The position numbers and the translations under genes were made by a program. Below are positions 54,916 through 63,869 of a DNA stretch of 64,000 nucleotides, in pieces; the stretch's first letter is position 1; every line of letters begins with the position of its first letter. The DNA is from Streptomyces sp. NBC_00344 (GTDB taxonomy: Bacteria; Actinomycetota; Actinomycetes; Streptomycetales; Streptomycetaceae): assembly GCF_036088315.1 (NCBI RefSeq), contig NZ_CP107996.1, positions 2,066,501 through 2,130,500 on the forward strand. The letters run 5' to 3'. The notes under the pieces are model-generated. The model saw only the letters and a program-made list of their open reading frames with translations. It ran no database searches and was not told the origin of the DNA.

Positions 54916-55775
54916 GCTTCTCCCCGCATTTTCTCGATGAAGGCCAGTGACTCCCTGGGCGTGAGAGCTTGCGCCCGGATGATCCCATGCCTCAGCTCAA
55001 GGACTTGGAGCTCCTTCGGATCGGAGACCACCCGACTGGTGAGCTGAGCCTCGGAGTACCCGATCGTCCCTCCGTCCCTCAGCTTCAACAAGTTGATCGG
55101 CCCTCCCATGCCAGCATGGTCCTCACGATCCAGTGGCATGACCTGGATCTCGGCGTGCCTCAACCTACCGACTTCCAGCAGCCGTTCGAGCTGGCGCCGC
55201 AGGACGTCCGCTCCACCCAATGGACGCCGAAGAACTGCCTCTTCCACGACGAAGGCAAGTGCGGGCGGCAGCCGCTGAGACAGGATGGCCTGGCGGGCCA
55301 TTCGAGCCGCTACCAGCCCGTTGATCTGATCCTCCAGATAGGCAGGGCGCCGCATCTCGAACAACGCCCGCGCATACTCCTCGGTCTGCAACAACCCGTG
55401 AATGTTGTGGTTGTCGTAGGCGGCGATCTCAACCGCGTGGTGCTCCAAGTTGGTGAGATCGCGGATCTTCTTCGGATACCGCGCCTCCGCCACGTCCTTC
55501 TTCATCGCCGCGAGCTTCCCGCCCGCGCCCAGCACCTCATCAGCCTTGTCCAGGAACTCCGGCTTGGGGATCCGCTTCCCCGCCTCCACCTTGTAGACCT
55601 GGTTCTCCCCATAGCCGATCGCCGCCCCCAACTCCACAGCGCGCAGCCCCGCCGCCTCACGCCAGAGCCGGATCTGCCGTCCGACCGCCGCGATCTCCGC
55701 ACCCGAGTCGTCCCCCAGGTCAACGTCCTGGTCGGCCCCGTCCCCCGCAACACCCGCGACACCGTCCCCAGCCAC
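54912..55775 (-). CDS. WhiJ-like XRE regulator with DUF5753 domain
   Basis: An N-terminal Cro/C1-type helix-turn-helix (around IRLWREAAGLRAVELGAAIGYGENQVYKVEAGKRIPKPEFL) is followed by the DUF5753 domain (HNIHGLLQTEEYARALFEMRRPAYLEDQ, EEAVLRRPLGG, VMPLDREDHAGM). This pair is the hallmark of the WhiJ-like regulators that partner DUF397 proteins. The frame is open to 55874, but that would place the palindrome at 55847 inside the gene. I favour a GTG near 55775 (287 aa), with GTG 55793 as an alternative. Confidence 0.85.
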   Translation of the reverse strand: MAGDGVAGVAGDGADQDVDLGDDSGAEIAAVGRQIRLWREAAGLRAVELGAAIGYGENQVYKVEAGKRIPKPEFLDKADEVLGAGGKLAAMKKDVAEARYPKKIRDLTNLEHHAVEIAAYDNHNIHGLLQTEEYARALFEMRRPAYLEDQINGLVAARMARQAILSQRLPPALAFVVEEAVLRRPLGGADVLRRQLERLLEVGRLRHAEIQVMPLDREDHAGMGGPINLLKLRDGGTIGYSEAQLTSRVVSDPKELQVLELRHGIIRAQALTPRESLAFIEKMRGEA

Positions 55776-55846
55776 TACGCCACCCGCCTTCACGCGTACC
55801 GGAACCACTGCACGCCGTACCGGATGGACAGACCAGGACAACCACT

Positions 55847-55861
55847 GGACAGTCACTGTCC
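55847..55861. promoter_or_regulatory. palindromic operator candidate of the XRE module
   Basis: GGACAGTCACTGTCC has 7-nt perfect arms around one central base. Further GGACA units lie at about 55825, 55836 and 55847. The site is between the divergent regulator and ATPase genes. Confidence 0.55.
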
Positions 55862-55913
55862 GTACATGCGTCATTGCTGTTCAGCGTAGTCACGATCGGC
55901 CACGCTGAGTGAC

Positions 55914-56340
55914 GTGACCCAAGAAATCACCCACCCCGAACATGCCGTTCCCACCCGGCAGTTCACCGTGCTGCTCTCCCCCCACCCCGCGGGGCGCGAG
56001 GCTCGCCCGTCTGCTCGCCGCGGCCCATCTGAGCGACTGGGGGCTGCCTTCGGAGCGGGCCGCGCACATCGTCGCCGAGCTGGCCAACAACGCCACCGTG
56101 CACGGCCGCGTACCGGGCCGGGACTTCCAGCTCAGCCTGACCGTCCATGACGGGGCACTCCTGCGGATCGAGGTCACCGACACGCGAGGCGACCGTCTCC
56201 CGCATACCCGAGCCCCCACCGGCTGCGCCGAGTCCGGACGCGGTCTGCTGATTGTCGAAGCACTGGCCGACGGCTGGGGAGTCGTACCCGGGCCCGTGCC
56301 CCGCAAGGTGATCTGGGCGGAAGTCGACCTCACACGGTGA
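55914..56340 (+). pseudogene. frameshifted anti-sigma-type ATP-binding protein
   Basis: The gene encodes a small histidine-kinase-like ATPase (anti-sigma/SpoIIAB type) of about 140 residues, a usual third member of WhiJ-like modules. The reading frame is broken: the start MTQEITHPEHAVPTRQFTVLLSP is in one frame (from the GTG at 55914) and the rest, RGARLARLLAAAHLSDWG onward, in the next. The break is at a run of six C at 55978-55983; five would restore the frame. Later motifs are intact, including AELANNATVHGR (N-box) and GRGLLIVEALADGWG (G-box). It may be a true frameshift or a sequencing error. Confidence 0.75.
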
Positions 56341-56597
56341 CCACAGCCACCGCGTCGCGGTCCTTCACGACCCGGCCGTCCGCGACGCGGCAACCCGCAG
56401 ACGGGGGCGGGACGAAGGGCGCGCGGAGGGCCTGCTGCTCCGTCTGGAGGTACTCGACACCTCCGCCTCCGCCGGGGATCAGGCGCCTCCCGACGAGCCC
56501 GGGGGCATCCGGCGCGTCCGCCGGTGCACGTCCGGCTCCCCCCGCGGCCCGGGTGGCCGCGGGGTTCTTCTGCCGGAACGACCCCACTGGCGACGGC

Positions 56598-57827
56598 TCA
56601 CGGGTGGGAGGCGGTGTCGGTGACCGGGGTTGGCTGTGCGGTGGTCAACGGGCGGCCGGTGGCCGCTTCGAGCGACTCGGGCTCGTCGAGGGTGCACAGC
56701 AGGAGCCAGCCGATGGCGGGCAGCGCGATCAGCGGTGCGAGAGCGGTCCGCAGGGATGAGGCGTCGGCGATGGCGCCGATGAGCGGGCTGGCTATGCCGC
56801 CGACGCTGACGGTCAGGCCCAGGGTGACGCCACTGGCAGTGCCCACGCGCCGGGGCAGGTAGTCCTGGCCGAGGGTGATGTGGAGGGAGAAAGGCACATA
56901 CAGTCCTGCCGATGTGCAGGCGATGAACACATAGAGGAGCGGTCCGGGGACGAAGACCACGCCGGCCACGGCGAGGATGGTCAGCGCGTAGGACCACTGG
57001 ACGACCGGGATGCGGCCGTGGCGGGTGGCGAGTCTCCCGCCGGCCACGGTGCCCACCGCGCCACCGAGGTAGAGCACGAACAGGGCGGCCGTGCCGGAGA
57101 CATCGCCGCCTCCGGTGCGCTGGCGCGCGTACAGCGAAATGAACGCGCCGAGACCGACGAAGACGACTGAGCGGCACACGATGGCCCCCGACAGCTTCAG
57201 GAAGGACGCCCAGTCGTCCCGGCCGGTGGCACGGCTAGCGAGAGCGGCCACGGTCGCTGCGGCAGGAGCCCCGACACCCCGCAGCGCGGCTACGCACAGC
57301 GCCATGCCGGCAAGGGCGGGGACGATCAGCAGGGGCGAGGCGTGCAGGCCGCCCGTGGCCATGACGGCCCACACCAGCAGTGGTGCGGTGGCGAAGCCGA
57401 GGTTACCGCCGAGGGAGAACCAGCCCATGGCGGTGTGGCTGCCCCGGCTGACGCCTCGCGCCACGCGCGCGGATTCAGGATGGTAGGCGGCGATTCCGAT
57501 CCCGGACACCGCGACGACAGCCAGCGTCAGGGCGTAGGAACCGCTGACACCGGCGAAAGCGACTCCGGCGCCGCCGACCAGCGTGCTCACCGGCAGCAGC
57601 CACGGCATCGCCCACTTGTCGGTGAGCATCCCGAACAGCGGCTGTACCACCGAGGACAGCAGGGAAGCGGCCAGCACGATGCCGGACGCAGCGGCGTAGG
57701 AATAGGCACGTTCGGAAACGAAGAACGGCACCAGGGCAGCCACCGCGCCCTGGTAGACGTCCACGCAGGCATGCCCCAGGGAGAGCAGCGCGATGAGCCG
57801 GGTGGGTGAGCTCTGGTTCGTCGACAC
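56598..57827 (-). CDS. MFS transporter (fosmidomycin-resistance-like)
   Basis: This 12-helix major facilitator of 409 residues starts at a GTG at 57827 (MSTNQSSPTRLIALLSLGHACVDVYQGAVAALVPFF). The GHACVDVYQGAVAALVPFF sequence, the MLTDKWAMPWLLP loop after helix 2 and AAYHPESARVAR are typical of the Fsr-type (fosmidomycin resistance) group. It is divergent from the AraC gene, which probably controls it. The natural substrate is unknown. Confidence 0.87.
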   Translation of the reverse strand: MSTNQSSPTRLIALLSLGHACVDVYQGAVAALVPFFVSERAYSYAAASGIVLAASLLSSVVQPLFGMLTDKWAMPWLLPVSTLVGGAGVAFAGVSGSYALTLAVVAVSGIGIAAYHPESARVARGVSRGSHTAMGWFSLGGNLGFATAPLLVWAVMATGGLHASPLLIVPALAGMALCVAALRGVGAPAAATVAALASRATGRDDWASFLKLSGAIVCRSVVFVGLGAFISLYARQRTGGGDVSGTAALFVLYLGGAVGTVAGGRLATRHGRIPVVQWSYALTILAVAGVVFVPGPLLYVFIACTSAGLYVPFSLHITLGQDYLPRRVGTASGVTLGLTVSVGGIASPLIGAIADASSLRTALAPLIALPAIGWLLLCTLDEPESLEAATGRPLTTAQPTPVTDTASHP

Positions 57828-57867
57828 CTGGCCATCGTCGCCACCGCACGGCTTGGCGCGCTTCCAA

Positions 57868-57873
57868 TAAAAT
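57868..57873 (+). promoter_or_regulatory. leaderless -10 box of the second AraC gene
   Basis: TAAAAT, a very good -10, ends 8 nt before the ATG at 57882, with no Shine-Dalgarno. Confidence 0.45.
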
Positions 57874-57881
57874 GCCAGTTC

Positions 57882-58628
57882 ATGCCGAATATCCGCCACA
57901 CCCCCCAGGCGCCCACGCGCACCCAGGAACTGATCCCCGGGCAGACCATCGACGCACACCGTCACGACGACCACCAGATCGTGTACGCGGGCTCCGGAGT
58001 CCTGGATGTCACCACCGAAGCCGGCACCTGGTTCGCGCCCGGTAACCGCGCCATCTGGGTCCCCGCCGGATGTGTTCACGCCCACCGCGCCCACGGCCAC
58101 CTCGCCCTGCACCTGCTCGGGCTGCCCGCCGGCACCAACCCCCTCAACCTCGACGCCCCCACTGTTCTCGCCGTGGACCCGCTGCTGCGCGAGCTGATCC
58201 TCACCCACACCAGAGGCCCCCACGAGGACACTCCGGAGCGGTTGCGGCTGCGCGCCGTCCTCCTCGACCAACTGCGCGCCTCACCGCAGGAACCCGCCCA
58301 GCTGCCCGCCCCCACTGACCCCCGCCTCGCAGCCGTCTGCGACCTCCTGCGCGCCAACCCCGCAGACCCGCGCTCCCTGGCTGCCCTGGGAACCGCCGCA
58401 GGAGCCTCCGGGCGCACCCTCAGTCGCCTCTTCCGTCACGAGCTGGGCATGACCTTCCCGCAGTGGCGCACCCGGCTGCGCCTCTACCACTCCCTGCGCA
58501 TGCTGGCGGACGAGGTGCCGGTGACCACCGTCGCCCATCACTGCGGCTGGTCCTCCGCCAGTGCCTTCATCGACGTATTCCGCCGCGCCTTCGGCTACAC
58601 CCCGGGCACCCACAACCGGGGCCGCTGA
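57882..58628 (+). CDS. AraC-family transcriptional regulator
   Basis: A 248-residue regulator with an N-terminal cupin sensor (PGQTIDAHRHDDHQIVYAGSGVL; metal-type histidines present, about 23-45) and a C-terminal AraC domain (AALGTAAGASGRTLSRLFRHELGMTFPQWRTRLR and VTTVAHHCGWSSASAFIDVF). It is divergent from the MFS gene, the usual pairing for this group (an NimR-like regulator beside an exporter). Confidence 0.92.
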   Translation: MPNIRHTPQAPTRTQELIPGQTIDAHRHDDHQIVYAGSGVLDVTTEAGTWFAPGNRAIWVPAGCVHAHRAHGHLALHLLGLPAGTNPLNLDAPTVLAVDPLLRELILTHTRGPHEDTPERLRLRAVLLDQLRASPQEPAQLPAPTDPRLAAVCDLLRANPADPRSLAALGTAAGASGRTLSRLFRHELGMTFPQWRTRLRLYHSLRMLADEVPVTTVAHHCGWSSASAFIDVFRRAFGYTPGTHNRGR

Positions 58629-58776
58629 CAGGTCCACTCCGATCGTGGCGGCACGTTCGTACCGGCAGGCTGAGCCCGGCGGTCACGCACCGGCGCCGCA
58701 TGCCGCCGGGGCGGCCGCTCCGTCCCGCGCGCCCGCCGCGCACACCACCCTGCGCGCTGCTTCCCCGAACCGGACA

Positions 58777-58791
58777 GTACGGCTGTCGTAC
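58777..58791. promoter_or_regulatory. palindrome upstream of tetR, candidate auto-operator
   Basis: GTACGGCTGTCGTAC has 5-nt perfect arms (GTACG/CGTAC). It lies in the spacer region just upstream of the -10 box of the TetR gene. Confidence 0.5.
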
Positions 58792-58803
58792 GGAGCAAAC
58801 GAT

Positions 58804-58809
58804 TACGCT
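58804..58809 (+). promoter_or_regulatory. leaderless -10 box of the TetR gene
   Basis: TACGCT ends 6 nt before the ATG at 58816. No Shine-Dalgarno is present. Confidence 0.5.
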
Positions 58810-58815
58810 GCGGAC

Positions 58816-59571
58816 ATGACCCCCGCAGCGATCCCCGCCTACCGACGCCTCAGCGTCGAGGAGCGTCGAATACAGCTACTCGACGCGGCCCTGACGCTCT
58901 TCGCGCACCGCGCGCCGGAGGACGTGTCGCTCGACGACGTGGCGGAGGCCGCCGGGGTCTCCAGGCCGCTGGTCTACCGTTACTTCCCCGGCGGCAAGCA
59001 GCAGTTGTACGAGAAGGCCCTGCGCTCGGCGGCGGACGAGCTCGAGCTCTGCTTCACGGAGCCGCAGTCCGGGCCGCTCACCCGGCGCCTCGGCCGGGTA
59101 CTCGATCGCTATCTCGCCTTCGTCGACGAGCACGACGCCGGCTTCTCCGCGCTGCTGCGGGGCGGCAGCGTCGCGGAGACCTCCCGTACCCACGCCATCG
59201 TCGACGAGGTGCGCCGCGCCTCGGCCGAGCAGATCCTGGTCCACCTCGGGATCCCGTCACCGGGACCCCGACTGCGGATGCTGGTGCGTACCTGGATCGC
59301 CGCCGTGGAGGCCGCATCGCTCATCTGGCTGGACGAGGAGAAGCAGCCGCCGGTCGTCGAACTCCGCGACTGGCTGATCGACCACCTCATCGCACTGCTC
59401 ACCGCGACCGCTGCGACGGACCCCCAGACGGCGACCGCGGTACGGGCCGCGCTGAGGATGGAGCATCCCGAAGGACCGGCCGGGACCCTGGCCCGGCGGC
59501 TCGCGCCGATACTGCCCGAGGCTGCGCATCTGCTGACCCCACCCGCAGACGCGCCGCGCGGGGACCGCTGA
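58816..59571 (+). CDS. TetR-family transcriptional regulator
   Basis: This 251-residue regulator has an N-terminal helix-turn-helix ([53 protein letters not shown], about 15-65) and a helical ligand domain. The frame is open upstream, but the ATG at 58816 ([18 protein letters not shown]) fits the family and the TACGCT box. The palindrome at 58777 suggests it represses itself. The target gene is not evident. Confidence 0.92.
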   Translation: MTPAAIPAYRRLSVEERRIQLLDAALTLFAHRAPEDVSLDDVAEAAGVSRPLVYRYFPGGKQQLYEKALRSAADELELCFTEPQSGPLTRRLGRVLDRYLAFVDEHDAGFSALLRGGSVAETSRTHAIVDEVRRASAEQILVHLGIPSPGPRLRMLVRTWIAAVEAASLIWLDEEKQPPVVELRDWLIDHLIALLTATAATDPQTATAVRAALRMEHPEGPAGTLARRLAPILPEAAHLLTPPADAPRGDR

Positions 59572-59585
59572 GTCACACTGACCGG

Positions 59586-59894
59586 GTGAAGAGCGAAGAG
59601 ACCCTGTTCGAGGGCGGCCCCCTGGACGGGCGCGTACTGCCGATCCTGCTGGGACCGACCGGCAATCCGCCCAAGGTGTACGAGGTCCCCGTCCCCGACT
59701 CGGCCGGCGGCCCGCCCACCGTCCTGGTCTATGTCCGTGCCCCCGCCGGTCACACCAAGCGGCTGGGGATCCAGCGCGGCTGGAAGTACGAGTACGCCCC
59801 GGACGGCCGGCCCCGCACCCTGAAGTGGCCCTGGTCGAAGGCGGAGCCCCGCCCTGGCGCGGGTCCCACCGCGCCCGGCCACTCGTCCGAGTGA
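59586..59894 (+). CDS. conserved small protein of unknown function
   Basis: This protein of 102 residues starts at a GTG at 59586. The core reads [20 protein letters not shown], then a [11 protein letters not shown] strand and [23 protein letters not shown] do not recognise a domain. It lies 14 nt downstream of the TetR gene, so the two may be co-transcribed. Confidence 0.6.
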   Translation: MKSEETLFEGGPLDGRVLPILLGPTGNPPKVYEVPVPDSAGGPPTVLVYVRAPAGHTKRLGIQRGWKYEYAPDGRPRTLKWPWSKAEPRPGAGPTAPGHSSE

Positions 59895-59995
59895 CCGCAT
59901 TAGGCCGTTCCGACCTCCCCGGATGCCGAAGTCGCCCTCTCGTCGCATGCTCGCGCCGGGACGGAGGGACCGCCCCCGGAATCAGAGGTGATGTG

Positions 59996-61168
59996 GTGTC
60001 AGGCAGGCTGCTGCGATTCATCGGTACGACGGCAGTGATCGGTTCGGTCGTCACCGCATCGCCCGCGCTGGCGGACCCCGAAGCGCCGGGGCCGGCCACC
60101 GCTGGACCGGCCACCACCCGACCGGCCACCGCCCCACCGGCGACTGCTCGACCGGCCACCGCCGCGGAACTGCTCGAGCGGCTCCGTTCTCTCTATCAGC
60201 GCTCCGAAGCGGCCGGCCAGAGTTACACCGCCGCGACGGAGGCGCTCGGGCGGCAGCGTGCGGCCGCCCGGAAGACCGGCGCCGGGCTGACGAAGGCGCG
60301 GACCGAGCTCATCAGAAGCCGCGAGGCGGCAGGGCAGCTGGCGCGTGAGCAGTACCAGGGCCGATCCGATCTCTCGCCCTATCTGCTGCTGATGCTGGCG
60401 GAGGATCCTCAGCAGGCACTGGACGCGAACCATGAGATCAAGCGGGCATCGGCCGACCGGATGGCGAAGATCAGGCGCCTGCGCAGCGTCGAACACCGCG
60501 CACTGGTACTCGCCACCCGCTCGAACGCCGCCCTCATCGCGCAACAGAAACTGGCGGCCCGCAGGAGAAAGGCACACGAAACAGCAGAGGCCCGTCTGCG
60601 CGACGCCGAAGCGCTGCTCGCCGGTTTCACCCCGGACCAGGCGGCCGACGTGGCAGCACTCGACAAGGCCGACACGGACGCCGCCCAGAAGGAACTGGTC
60701 GACTCAGGCGGGCTCAGCGGCCCCCCGGCAGCTGTCTCGGCCCAGGGCAACGCGGCGGTGACCTACGCGATGGCGCAGATCGGCAAGCCGTACGTCTGGG
60801 GCACCGCCGGTCCGAAGGCCTTCGACTGCTCCGGGCTGACCCTGCGGGCCTGGGCCGAAGCGGGCCGCAGAATCCCCCGCACCAGCGAGGAGCAGTGGCG
60901 GCAGCTGCCGAAGGTGGCGCTGACGGCGCTGCGCCCGGGTGACCTGATCGTCTACTTCCCCGAAGCCACCCATGTCGCCCTCTACGTCGGCGGGGGGAAA
61001 GTGGTCCAGGCACCGCGCCCCGGCGGCCGGATCACGGTGTCGCCCATGGCGTTCGGCCCGATCCTGGGAGCGGTCCGCCCCGGCTCCGCGAGCGCGGTTG
61101 ATCCGGTGCCCGCCGGAGCCGGAGGGGCCACCCGGCCGGCTCAGGTTCCGGACACCTCGGCCAGGTAG
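59996..61168 (+). CDS. secreted NlpC/P60 peptidoglycan hydrolase
   Basis: This exported cysteine peptidase of 390 residues cleaves peptidoglycan stem peptides. I choose the GTG at 59996 (AGAGG 7 nt upstream). A signal peptide (about 1-26, ending SPALADP) is followed by a Pro/Ala/Thr repeat stretch, then a long coiled coil (about 55-215). The NlpC/P60 domain (about 245-370) has the catalytic Cys in AFDCSGLTLRAW and His in THVALYVGGGKVV. The end overlaps the convergent flavoprotein gene by 28 nt. Confidence 0.9.
   Translation: MSGRLLRFIGTTAVIGSVVTASPALADPEAPGPATAGPATTRPATAPPATARPATAAELLERLRSLYQRSEAAGQSYTAATEALGRQRAAARKTGAGLTKARTELIRSREAAGQLAREQYQGRSDLSPYLLLMLAEDPQQALDANHEIKRASADRMAKIRRLRSVEHRALVLATRSNAALIAQQKLAARRRKAHETAEARLRDAEALLAGFTPDQAADVAALDKADTDAAQKELVDSGGLSGPPAAVSAQGNAAVTYAMAQIGKPYVWGTAGPKAFDCSGLTLRAWAEAGRRIPRTSEEQWRQLPKVALTALRPGDLIVYFPEATHVALYVGGGKVVQAPRPGGRITVSPMAFGPILGAVRPGSASAVDPVPAGAGGATRPAQVPDTSAR
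60094..60165 (+). repeat. short degenerate tandem repeat in the NlpC/P60 gene
   Basis: About five imperfect copies of a 15-nt unit (cgaccggccaccgcc-like) encode RPATA, GPATT and PPATA. It makes a flexible spacer after the signal peptide. Confidence 0.65.
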
Positions 61169-62376
61169 GCGCCGGTCTTCTCGGGATCGAAGAAGAAGTT
61201 CTCGAAGTCCGCCGGGTCGTTGAAGCCGTTGGCGAAGCGGTCGGCCACCGGCTGGAGCTGGCCCGCGGCGCCGATGAGGTTCAGCACGTGCTCCGGCGGG
61301 GCTCCCAGCATCGCGTTCGTCCACTTGGTGACGTGCTGTCCCGTCTCCCAGTAGCGGTCGAAGGTCTGCTGCATCCACGCCTCGTCGAAGGGCCGGTCAC
61401 CGTGCTCGGTGATGGAACCCAGATAGGAGGCCGCACACTTCGACGCGGAGTTGGAGCCCTGCCCGGTGATCGGGTCGTTCGCGACCACCACGTCGGCCAC
61501 GCCGAGAACCAGACCGCCGCCGGGCAGCCGGCCGATGGGGTTGCGGACCGTGGGGGCGTAGCGGCCGGAGAGGGTGCCTGCCGCGTCGGTGAGTTCCACG
61601 TTGGTGGCGCGCGCGTACTCCCAGGGCGTGAACTTCTCCATCAGCTCCAGGGTGAGCGAGAGATGTTCGGCAGGGTCCTTGACGTCCTGGAAGGCGTCCA
61701 GGGGGCCGCCGGGTATGCCCTCCCAGAAGAGGATGTCGGCGCGGCCGCTGAGGGTCAGGGTCGGCATCACGAAGAGCTCGCCGACGCCGGGGACCAGATT
61801 GCAGCGGACCGCGTCGAAGTCCGGGTGTTCGGGGCGGGGGCCCATGCCGTGGACGTAGGCCACGGCGAGCGCGCGCTGCGGCGCGGTGAACGGCGAACGG
61901 GACGCGTCCCGGCCGAACATCGAGACGAGCTCGCCCTTGCCGGCCGACACCATCACCAGGTCGTAGGTGCGGGCGAAGAAGTCGAGATCGGACACGGCGG
62001 CGCCATGGATCACCAGCTGCCCGCCACGCTGCGCGAAGGTGTCCATCCAGCCGGCCATCTTGACCCGCTGGTCCACGGACTGGGCGTAGCCGTCCAGCTT
62101 GCCCACCCAGTCGATGACACGGGAGGAGTCGGGGCCGGCGACCGACACGCCGAGGCCCTCGATCTTCGGGGCCTGGGACTCCCAGAAGTTGATTCCCAGG
62201 TCGCGCTCGTGCTGCAGCGCGGTGTCGAACATGCACTGCGTGGACATGACCCGGCCTGAACGGATCTCATCGGCGGTGCGGTTGGACATGAGAGTGACCT
62301 CGTAGCCCTGGGACTGCAGGCCGAGGGCGAGTTGGAGCCCGGACTGACCGGCTCCGACGATGAGTATCTTCCGCAT
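61141..62376 (-). CDS. styrene/indole monooxygenase-like FAD protein
   Basis: This flavoprotein of 411 residues resembles StyA, the epoxidase component of styrene monooxygenase, and related indole oxidases. The FAD fold opens at KILIVGAGQSGLQLALGL (3-20), and later motifs include WVGKLDGYAQSVDQRVKMAGWM and GVADVVVANDPITGQGSNSASKCA. A partner flavin reductase (StyB) is not encoded nearby. It lies 14 nt after cvnD, so it is the last gene of the conservon operon. Its 3' end overlaps the NlpC/P60 gene on the other strand. Confidence 0.87.
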   Translation of the reverse strand: MRKILIVGAGQSGLQLALGLQSQGYEVTLMSNRTADEIRSGRVMSTQCMFDTALQHERDLGINFWESQAPKIEGLGVSVAGPDSSRVIDWVGKLDGYAQSVDQRVKMAGWMDTFAQRGGQLVIHGAAVSDLDFFARTYDLVMVSAGKGELVSMFGRDASRSPFTAPQRALAVAYVHGMGPRPEHPDFDAVRCNLVPGVGELFVMPTLTLSGRADILFWEGIPGGPLDAFQDVKDPAEHLSLTLELMEKFTPWEYARATNVELTDAAGTLSGRYAPTVRNPIGRLPGGGLVLGVADVVVANDPITGQGSNSASKCAASYLGSITEHGDRPFDEAWMQQTFDRYWETGQHVTKWTNAMLGAPPEHVLNLIGAAGQLQPVADRFANGFNDPADFENFFFDPEKTGAYLAEVSGT

Positions 62377-62390
62377 GGCGGGCTGTTCTC

Positions 62391-63017
62391 CTATTCGGGG
62401 GTGGCGTCGAGTGCATGGCCCACCAGGGCCAGCAGGGACTCGATCACCGTGATTCTGTTACGCGCGTCCATGATCAGTACAGGGACGTGCTGCGGAATCG
62501 TCAGGGCCTCGCGTACGTCGCGGGGCTCGAAGTCCGGTGTGCCCTCGAAGTGGTTGACCGCCACGATGTACGGCAGTCCACAGCTCTCGAAGTAGTCGAG
62601 GGCCGGGAAGCAGTCGGCGAGCCGGCGGGTGTCGGCCATCACTATCGCGCCGATGGCACCGCGAACCAGGTCGTCCCACATGAACCAGAAGCGCTGCTGC
62701 CCGGGCGTACCGAACACGTACAGCACCAGGTCGTCGTCGAGGGTGATCCGGCCGAAGTCCATGGCGACCGTGGTGGTCACCTTGTCCGGCGTGTCGGTGA
62801 GGTCGTCCGTGTCCTCGCTCGCCTGGGTCATCAGGGCTTCGGTCTGGAGCGGGGTGATCTCCGATACGGCGCTGACGAAGGTCGTCTTCCCGACACCGAA
62901 GCCGCCCGCCACCACGATCTTGGTGGATATCGGGGCCCGGGTGCGGTCGTTCTGCCAGGCCTGGGCACCCTCTTCGGCCTCGGCGGGGATCAGCGTCTCA
63001 GAGACGGCGGAGTCCAC
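62391..63017 (-). CDS. cvnD: conservon GTPase
   Basis: This small GTPase of the MglA/conservon kind has 208 residues and a GTG start overlapping cvnC by 20 nt. The P-loop is GGFGVGKTTF (38-47), switch regions include TTVAMDFGRI and FGTPGQQRFWFMW. The usual base-recognition motif NKxD reads NHFE here, a change common in this group. Conservon proteins act together at the membrane with the kinase CvnA. Confidence 0.93.
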   Translation of the reverse strand: MDSAVSETLIPAEAEEGAQAWQNDRTRAPISTKIVVAGGFGVGKTTFVSAVSEITPLQTEALMTQASEDTDDLTDTPDKVTTTVAMDFGRITLDDDLVLYVFGTPGQQRFWFMWDDLVRGAIGAIVMADTRRLADCFPALDYFESCGLPYIVAVNHFEGTPDFEPRDVREALTIPQHVPVLIMDARNRITVIESLLALVGHALDATPE

Positions 63018-63393
63018 TCAGCACCCTTTCGAGCAAAGCGCGGTCGGGCTGGCCTTCGCCGTGCCCGGTCCCGTACACACGGATCTTTCCCTGGTCTGCG
63101 AGGTCGCTCAGGAGGACCCGGACGACCCCGAGCGGCATCTTCAGCAACGCCGAGATCTCGGCCACGGTCCGCATCCGCCGGCAGATCTCGACGATGGCCC
63201 GCATCTCCGGCATGAGACGCATCGGGCCGTTGGCCAGCTCCGGGCGCTCCGGCGGCGCCTCGATCGCGGCCACGAAGGTCTCGACGAAGAGGATGTGGCC
63301 GAACTTGGTGCGGCCGCCGGTGAGCGAGTACGGGCGGACCCGCGCGGGGCGCCGTTCCGGACTGCGGACCGGTAGACCATGGGCGGGGGTCAC
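62998..63393 (-). CDS. cvnC: conservon DUF742 protein
   Basis: This 131-residue DUF742 protein has the family's RVRPYSLTGGRT near the start and ICRRMRTVAEISALLKMPLGVVRVLLSDLADQG, a winged-helix-like stretch. It has a GTG start overlapping the cvnB stop (GTGA). Confidence 0.93.
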   Translation of the reverse strand: MTPAHGLPVRSPERRPARVRPYSLTGGRTKFGHILFVETFVAAIEAPPERPELANGPMRLMPEMRAIVEICRRMRTVAEISALLKMPLGVVRVLLSDLADQGKIRVYGTGHGEGQPDRALLERVLSGLRRL

Positions 63394-63869
63394 TGGGCGC
63401 TCTCCATCGATTTGCGCAGCTCACTGCGGAGTTCGGGGGTGAGGACATGACCGGCACGGCCGACGAAGAGTGCCATGTGGTACGCCACGACGCTCATGTC
63501 GCAGTCGGGGGTGGCATGCACCCCGAGCAGTGAGCCGTCACTGATCGACATCACGAAGACACTGCCCTCCTCCATCGCGACCATCGTCTGTTTGACGTTC
63601 CCGCCGTCCATCAGCTTGGCGGCGCCGATGGTGAGACTGCCGATCCCGGAAACAATGGTGGCCAGGTCGGCCGACGACCCCTTGGGCCCGCTCGGGGCTT
63701 CCTGCCGGGCGGCGGCCACGACCTCCGGGTCGGAGGAGAGCAGCATCAGCCCGTCCGACGAGACAACGGCGACGGAGTGGAGCCCCGGCACCTCATCGAC
63801 CAGGTTCTTCAACAGCCATTGCAGGTTCCGGGCTTCACTGCTCAGGCCGAATGTGCTGGGCGCTGTCAA
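63390..63869 (-). CDS. cvnB: conservon roadblock/LC7 protein
   Basis: This 159-residue roadblock/LC7 fold protein has the family core LQWLLKNLVDEVPGLHSVAVVSSDGLMLLSS. The start is a TTG at 63869 with GGAGG 7 nt upstream, overlapping the cvnA stop (TTGA). Such proteins modulate the small GTPase of the conservon. Confidence 0.93.
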   Translation of the reverse strand: MTAPSTFGLSSEARNLQWLLKNLVDEVPGLHSVAVVSSDGLMLLSSDPEVVAAARQEAPSGPKGSSADLATIVSGIGSLTIGAAKLMDGGNVKQTMVAMEEGSVFVMSISDGSLLGVHATPDCDMSVVAYHMALFVGRAGHVLTPELRSELRKSMESAQ

